In this document: positions 57,618 to 64,000 of the stretch, piece by piece | Layout of the letters: each line of letters begins with the position of its first letter | Numbering within the stretch: the first letter of the stretch is position 1 | Assembly (NCBI RefSeq): GCF_921293095.1 | Contig: NC_060252.1 | Span: 74,482,866 to 74,546,865 of the forward strand | Direction: 5' to 3' | Source: Ischnura elegans | Lineage: Eukaryota > Arthropoda > Insecta > Odonata > Coenagrionidae | DNA: 64,000 bases | Position numbers and translations under genes: made by a program | The notes under the pieces: model-generated | What the model was told of the DNA's origin: nothing | Databases searched by the model: none | The model's input: only the letters and a program-made list of their open reading frames with translations

Positions 57618-58844
57618 CACCATGAGGATGCCTTAACCTGACATTTAGAGATTATTCCTAGGGAGGGAGACCGTCCCATACCCTTTAAAAATGAAGATTC
57701 ATATACGCGACTATTACCTTTGCTCTCCAAAATTCCAGCTTAAATGATGGGCGTAGCAACGAACTCTCTCGCCCAACAAGCATTTGCATTGAGTCGGAGC
57801 ATTTGACCTTTGTGGCTGGGAGCTAGGGGACTGCATAGAGGAGGCTCAATTCCATCCCATAGAAGGCTGATTTCTGTTGTCACTTCGGCCACAATTTGAT
57901 CGGATTTCAAAAATGTCCGCGGCGCTTTGATGAGTACAATGCGATATGCTTTTTTCCAATAATTTACAGTCTGGTCTTTTCAATTGCGACGAATAGCATG
58001 AAAGAGAAAGAATTTGATAAATCACATCATCATGAATGTAGATTTCGGTTGACACTCCTAATCACACCTTAATCTCCGTGAAACTCGGATCAATTCGTCC
58101 GTCAGCGACGCGAGTGGCGACTTCTGTAAACCCATTTAAATGCGCGGTGGTTGACAACGCATATAGAGACCGACTTGAGGATCCTCTTTTGTGATATTCA
58201 TGGCTGGGAGTGTGGTTCTCGGTTGCCCAAGGGTGTGGAGAGAAACCCAGGGGGGTGGGGGGGGGTTAAAGACCAGGGGGTTGGAATCGAAACGAGGACG
58301 GCGTAGAGGGTGACCAGGGATGGGGAGCAAAACATGTTTACTTTACGTGCGTGTTGCTGGGAAGGGAATTGGGACAACTCGAGGGTGGCACTAATGAACC
58401 CGACGCGTTTCCATGTGTCTGTTGTGAGTGGGGGAAGTGTAATTGGCTCCTCATGGAGGAAACTGCTGTCTAGGACTTCCTGCATTAAAGTGCAGCTATA
58501 AACACTATGGGCTCGTACAAAATTTTACTATGATTTTCTATTGTGATAGTCAAATTACTAAAACTATCCCGCTCGATATTAGTGTTTTTTTTTTAATTTT
58601 ATTAATATTAGTAGTAGTATGAAAATTTAGTGTACGTCGACGGCTAGGTCATTTCGCACCACTACTAATTCTTATACATCACTTATATAATTTAATTCCA
58701 ATACTACGACGGAAATAGAATAAAAATAAAGCCACAGCACATGTTCAATTCGCAAAATCATTGAGCATACTTAAATTTTATTAGCATTAATAAAATTAAA
58801 ATTATTATAAATATTTTTAAAATTTTATTTTACTAAAATTTATC
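57618..58844. other. Intergenic sequence, partly GC-rich
   Basis: 58080-58500 is richer in G+C and open in several frames on both strands, but shows no known protein. An exon of an unknown gene cannot be excluded. Confidence 0.35.
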
Positions 58845-59213
58845 AATATTAATGGATTTTTGGGAGTTACCCGCGTCAAGACTTTAAAATGGCCTATGTT
58901 TCCTCTCCTATGCCGGAGACCTCATCAGGGCTAATGACCGTGTCGCCTTTATTAAGCATCAATTTATAGGTGGTGGTTGCTGGCGGAGAATTTTCTCGAC
59001 AACGGATAGAGGATTAGCGAAATTTGGCTTCCAGTCATTTTTTTTTAGAAAGAAAGTAGTCCAGGAACTTCTCTGTCAGCACCCATCACCTTTAAATTGA
59101 TGCTCAAAACAGACGACACGGTCATTAGCCCTGATGATATTTACGGTATAGGAGAGGAAACGTTGATCATTTTAAAGACTTGGTGCAAGTTACCCCCAAA
59201 AACCATTAATATT
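58845..59213. mobile_element. Foldback MITE with about 130-bp arms
   Basis: Begins AATATTAATGG and ends CCATTAATATT. Arms share GGTCATTAGCCCTGATGA and TATAGGAGAGGAAAC blocks in opposite orientation. No clear TSD. Confidence 0.75.
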
Positions 59214-60922
59214 GGCCAAAAAACCATTTTTACGAAGAGGATATCAAACGAACATCCATTGGATTGAGATAAAAGCTTTGCTATGAAAAGAATCGTAATT
59301 ATAAAATATTTAAAATGCTAAAAGATACTCGAGCTAGCAAAAGTGGGAAAAACCTAATGATATCGACTTTCATCCATATTCATTTCAGACTCATTAATTT
59401 ATCCAGAATAATACACAGCAGAAAAGTGCCCACACAAGAGGGGGAAGCGAAAAACCTGCGAAAACCAATTGAGGAAGAGCTAATATAAACATGAATATAT
59501 AAAAATACAAGAAAATTTCAGCCTTGCAATGGACCTTGTGTGGTTCGTTGTTGTTTACACTCTTTTGAGCGACTCCTTCCCTCACAGTCAGTGGAAAGCC
59601 CTCTCTTAATAATCAAACGAACCAGAACTCTAATTACATCACCAACTCATGAAAAGTGGGCGGCAACTTCGGCGTTTTTCTCATTGTAAGCTTCCCTAGC
59701 GAATGAAAGAATAGGGTGGATTTTTTTGTCGTAACCTATCTTTCCGTTCTATTTAACAAATTATTTTAATTAATTGCGATATTAGGACTGACGGAACGAC
59801 CCGCTTTGTTCGACGTGGTTTTGTATTGACGATACGCATCTTGATTTTCATAAAAAGTATTCGTGCCACATAAAGAGAGAACATTAGTGAGAGCTAATTT
59901 ATTTAATCATTTAAATTATATCTTAATTAAATAACTCGGTAATTGTTCTTTGGATAGGCTATGGTCGATAGCATATGGATTTTCCATTGAATTTGTGCGA
60001 AGTTATAACTGCATTGTCAGCCATTTGTTTGACAAAAATGCATTTTTAATTATGTATATTTTTTTATAGAAATAAGTGGTGCCTATTCCACTTCTTCATA
60101 TTAAACTGAGAGGTAAATTATTTAAGTAGAAAAGCGGGCAGCACATACTGGGTAACACAATGCATAACTAAGTAAAACATCTACTAAAACTGTGAAGAAC
60201 AGAACACCGCTACAAGTCAATTGCATTACATGCCATGGGAACCTATGGGAAGACTTATATCGGCGAAACTGTCTGATCAGTTAAGGCCGTTTTGTGTCAT
60301 CTTCAGTCATCTTCTTCCCCATCTCTTTCCTTCATCCACTGTTCCCTCGACTGCTGTATTTTAAATACCCTTCCCTCTTAAAAATTCCCGATCCGATTCC
60401 CCTTTCTATATTGCATATTTCTCAATAATATTACGTTTCCCTTCATCTCAGCTACAAATCTTTAAGTTTGTTGCAAAAAAATCATCGCGTTCATTGCAAC
60501 GCGCTATATAAACCTCAGTTTTGGGTTAGGAAGGCTTCAAATTGCGGAAGCACTATGAATGATAAAGTTAATTTAAGATGCTTTGTTTTACTCTCAAAAT
60601 AAGGTATGGTTAATCTATCAAGTTTGCGCAATGTACTCTCTTATAAGAGAGTTTACGGAACTATTTATTGGCAGTGTTATCAAAAGGACAGAAATATATT
60701 AAAGAAATGCTTCCTCCACGTACCCAGGGAGGAATCATATGAAGCTATTCATAACTCGTAAATGATCGCAGAAATTAAACCATGTTCCGGAGATTGAAAG
60801 GACAGGAATACCGTAGTAGGGCAGTATGAGTGCTAAAAATAGCTGATATGAGAATCGCCTATGTAGCGGTAATTAGACAGCCTTCCTTTTTCTTCTATTG
60901 CCTCGTAAACTAGGACTTATAC
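59214..60922. other. Intergenic sequence with old repeat and Penelope scrap
   Basis: 59514-59790 is a copy of the repeat at 26540-27300. At about 60222-60275 the + strand reads GTYGKTYIGETV, the GIY-YIG block of a Penelope-like element. The rest is unassigned. Confidence 0.5.
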
Positions 60923-61174
60923 CAGTGGCGTAGCCGGGGGGAGGGGGGGGGGGTCCGGCCCCCCGAAGTATAAAAACACAAATTATTTTCCTTCATAAAA
61001 GAAAAAATATCGAAAATTATTTTGCATTAAAAATATTTCTTTAACAAATGAAGTTTTTTCGATTATGAAAAGTGTTCAAATTAGTTCGAAACCCATTACT
61101 TAGTACCCTGTTTTTCAAAAATTTCCCCCCCTGGTTTTGAACCCCCCCGAACGAAATTCCTGGATACGCCACTG
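60923..61174. mobile_element. hAT MITE (CAGTGGCGTAGCC family), 8-bp duplication
   Basis: ACTTATAC on both sides (60915-60922, 61175-61182). Ends CAGTGGCGTAGCC and GGATACGCCACTG. 252 bp; the best preserved of the family here. Confidence 0.9.
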
Positions 61175-61707
61175 ACTTATACCATTGCTTTCTCCGCCAA
61201 TAGGGAGGCATTTTGCTTATGGTCTGCATGATGTGAATTTTTCGAAGCACATCTGTACTTTCCTGAAAAGATTCCTACGAAATTTCAAGGACCGCATTAA
61301 AGGGAAAACTTGGAGAATGTACCGCCACGGTCAGCTGTTTGGCTATACGTTCCCTTTGCGATTTTCGTTGTAAGAGCGAAGGAAAATTTACCGTACGTAA
61401 TGATGGCAAACTGTGAATTTTTCGTAAAAAATGACTGCCCAAAAATATATAATTTACTCACGTGCATTTTAAAGGAAAGCTCATTTATAAATTTCCCAAT
61501 AAAATAAATGCTCAAAATTGGGTATTTTAAAATGGAAATTTACTTGAAAGCATTAACTGCTCACTGAGAAACTGCCTTTGTTTCATTCAGTCATAATAAA
61601 GAAATCTCTTGTTAGCAGCTGTAACTAAAATTGCAATGCGTGCAATGGGGTCTTTTATGCCGGCTAAGCCAATTATAATCTATCTAATGCCAAGCTACGA
61701 TTAGGGT

Positions 61708-61965
61708 GTGCGAAAAATCCACGGAGAAAAAATCATTCGCCTTGACCAGGATTCAAACCCGGGTCTCCCGATTTCCGGTCGAGTGCTTTAGCCAGTTAAG
61801 CGAAAATTGTGCAGTTAACTGGCTAAAGCACTAACACTGGCTAAAGCATAAATACACAATTTTCGCTTAACTGGCTAAAGTACTCGACCAGAAATCGGGA
61901 GATCCGAGTTCGAATCCTGGTCAAGGCGAATGATTTTTTCTCTGCGGATTTTTCGCACAATTTGC
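61708..61965. mobile_element. Second head-to-head SINE hairpin
   Basis: The left arm (minus) and right arm (plus) both run CGAAAAATCC, GAGAAAAAATCATTCGCC and the tRNA-like part to GCGAAAATTGTG. Between them GCTAAAGCACTAACACTGGC repeats parts of the tRNA-like A-box region. The right copy continues to about 62020 with the full SINE body. Confidence 0.8.
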
Positions 61966-62020
61966 GCATTGCGGGTGACTTCCGTAAAAGTTAACACCGT
62001 GGTTAGTCCCGGTATATTTA

Positions 62021-62921
62021 AAATGATGATCAAGGTGTTATTTTACTTGGAAAAAAATCCCAGAGTGAGAGTTATTCATTCAAACTGCATTTACCAAAGA
62101 GAAATGAATGAATTGACCAAGGAGGAATAACTTTTAGCTCTATTTTACCATTTGAAAGAGGTATTTTTTTTTGAAGAACGTGCCCCTTTACATAATTGAC
62201 TCGCACTGTATCATGTAGGAAAAATTGATATTGCCTTCCATTAAATTCCGTCGTAGCGCAGTCCTCTGCGGGTGGCCGACATGGCGTCCGCGCGTGTGAC
62301 TCATTGCCCTGCTGAGTTCCCCTTTCTCACTATTCTCGTAAGTGGAATCGTGGGGGTTGACGATACGTCGCCATTTGACCGCAATCAGCGTAGGATTCAA
62401 AGGTGGCCGCGGGTGGTCGAGATACGATGGGAGGAGAAAGACTGATTTATACAATTCAACGAAACTAGTGATCGTAAGAAAAGAGAGGTCATGTCCAGCA
62501 TCGCCTCTCATCCAGGGGAGTCTCTCCTTTAACAAAACACTGTCGATGGGCGGTCGCTTTGAGTACAGCCTACACGACATTACCGCCGTAATATTCCGAC
62601 CAATTGATTTGATGCTGTTGTTGCCACAACTCAGCGTAGCTGGTGGCAAAATGCTTCATCGTTTGGAAAATGGACACAAAAAGACTGGACTCCGCAATCG
62701 AATTATCATTATGGTTCACTTGTCACTGGTAAGAATGAAAACTCCAGAACTGGAACTGAGATGAGACCAACAAATTCCTGGGTGTATTGGTGAAATGATG
62801 ATACTATGAAGGCAAGTGGCTAGGGGAGGGGGGATATGGGGTATTAGCCACCCGCACCACAATCAAAGGGTCTTGTACTCCGTCGCTAGTAGGATGAAGA
62901 GCAGTGCCGGTGTATCGTTGT
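62021..62921. other. Unassigned sequence with long overlapping frames
   Basis: 62188-62649 (minus, 153 codons) and 62342-62764 (plus, 140 codons) overlap; neither resembles a known protein. Local G+C is raised. Left unassigned. Confidence 0.35.
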
Positions 62922-62929
62922 GATGTGGG

Positions 62930-63825
62930 CAGGGATGGCAAGTGAAACGAAATGAAAATTTTTCGTTTCGACTCGGAGCGAAACGAAAATACGAGGACTG
63001 GGTTTAGTTTGGTTCCCGCACGAAATTAAAATCACCAAGGAGTTTAGTTTCGACCCGGAACAAAACTGTACTCCCAGGAACGAAACTAAATTGATCGAAA
63101 CTCCGCTGCTGATAGTTAATTATCGATCCCAGAAGTTGAGTTGAGGGGGAAAAGAGGGAATAGTTACGACCCATTTCATGACAGACCCTTGCATGCGATT
63201 TTGCGATCACAGTTTTCCTGTTTGCCAAAATACGAATGCCCCAGACATCTAGTGACGGTAGGCCGAACCTCTACTTCATTCAACCGTACTTCGTAATGGG
63301 TGTGTGGGTCGAAACTAAACCGTCTGAACCGAGGAAGAGTTCTCGGGTTTCCAGCCGGGTCCAAGAGTTTTTCAGCACCGACTTTTCGAGGGCGAAGTCT
63401 GCCATCGACTTCAGGGTGAACATTCACCCTGTTCCACACCCACACCATAGGGTCAACATTCACCCTGAAGACGATGGCAGACTTCGCCCTCTTACCGTCG
63501 GTGCTGAAAAACCCTTGGACCCGGCTGAAAAACCCGAGAACTCTTACTCCAGTCTATTCGCCAGGAAAACCTTAGATCCTTCATAAACCGTTTGAAGGTG
63601 AAGCTAGTGGTCTCTCCGGTGCGAAGCATTATCTGTTTCGTTTCGTCCCAGAGGTTTAGTTTAGTTTCGACCCGAAGTAGTTTTGGCTCCGATTTCGTTT
63701 CGACCCTGAGTTTAGATCCTCGGGTTTAAATACATTTCGTTTCATTTCTACATTTCGCTCCGGGGAACGAAACTATTAAAATTTTATTGGTTTTGACTTT
63801 CGATTAGTTTCACTTGCCACCCCTG
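62930..63825. mobile_element. hAT-like non-autonomous element carrying a Penelope palindrome
   Basis: Perfect 8-bp duplication GATGTGGG (62922-62929, 63826-63833). Ends CAGGGATGGCAAGTGAAAC and GTTTCACTTGCCACCCCTG are inverted with one mismatch. Subterminal CGTTTCG / GTTTCGACC motifs repeat many times on both flanks, as expected of transposase-binding repeats. The centre (63334-63545) is a separate inverted repeat. Confidence 0.9.
63334..63545. repeat. Palindromic pair of Penelope-type ends
   Basis: About 85-bp arms from GAGTTCTCGGGTTTCCAGCC to TCAGGGTGAA recur inverted after a 40-nt centre containing CACACCCACACCATAGGG. Related to 13745-13895. Confidence 0.75.
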
Positions 63826-64000
63826 GATGTGGGTCGCATAAATTTAGGAGTTTTTCGATTACTTACCTTCGCTAATACCTCGAAAAGTATTGAGCGTTGG
63901 CGGATGAAGCATAAACTACACCTAATGGGTATTCATTTTCTATTATCTGGCAAAATTTGAACGATATCTGGTGGTTATACTTGAGAGACTTCCCTTGTTA

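Noticed and set aside
57491-57730. Minus-strand frame with a proline-rich segment
   Set aside because: It reads through the G-run and right end of the MITE at 57305-57609.
62188-62764. Frames of 153 (minus) and 140 (plus) codons
   Set aside because: They overlap on opposite strands, show no motif and have no splice or homology support.
1-64000. CRISPR arrays, bacterial operons or integrated virus genes
   Set aside because: No regularly spaced repeats, no prokaryotic gene layout and no viral structural or replication proteins are visible; the reverse transcriptase sequence belongs to LINEs, and the Penelope remnants are GIY-YIG and terminal pieces.

Overview
This is a 64 kb piece of an AT-rich, intron-rich animal nuclear genome, most likely an arthropod and probably an insect. 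The support is multi-exon genes with GT-AG introns of hundreds to thousands of bases, Penelope-like retroelements with GIY-YIG endonuclease remnants, RTE-like and CR1/Jockey-like LINE debris, tRNA-derived SINEs, and many hAT, pogo, mariner and piggyBac-type MITEs. The order or species cannot be fixed from the sequence alone.

Three protein-coding genes are supported, all on the + strand. (1) 777-6403 holds the last three coding exons of gene A, whose 5' part lies before the window. (2) 10433-28890 is gene B, a complete nine-exon, 566-codon gene. It has an intact N-terminal THAP zinc finger followed by two copies of a module I do not recognise. Gene A is a tandem paralogue of gene B's 3' half, with the same exon lengths and phases and the same ending. 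(3) 35101-50825 is a complete ten-exon, 447-codon ENOSF1 orthologue (mitochondrial enolase superfamily / L-fuconate dehydratase-like) in which every expected catalytic residue is present.

Almost everything else is mobile-element sequence, much of it inside introns. Many insertions are defined by flanking target-site duplications (TSDs) that can be read directly. These include a 2.6 kb 8-bp-TSD DNA transposon (52016-54660) with two MITEs nested in it, an 896-bp hAT-like element (62930-63825) with a palindromic Penelope-type sequence at its centre, a 1.3 kb solo LTR (40981-42290) inside an ENOSF1 intron, a mariner relic (49789-50548), pogo-like elements (14914-15699, 27418-28746, 30624-30800), piggyBac-type MITEs with TTAA sites, and SINEs arranged head to head as large hairpins (26738-27107 and 61708-61965).

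The genes show no sign of acting together: ENOSF1 is a metabolic enzyme and the THAP genes are presumably DNA-binding regulators. The strongest candidate for something undescribed is the THAP gene family, with its duplicated cysteine-containing module and tandem gene copy. Also notable are the inverted SINE dimers and the nested hAT/Penelope palindrome.
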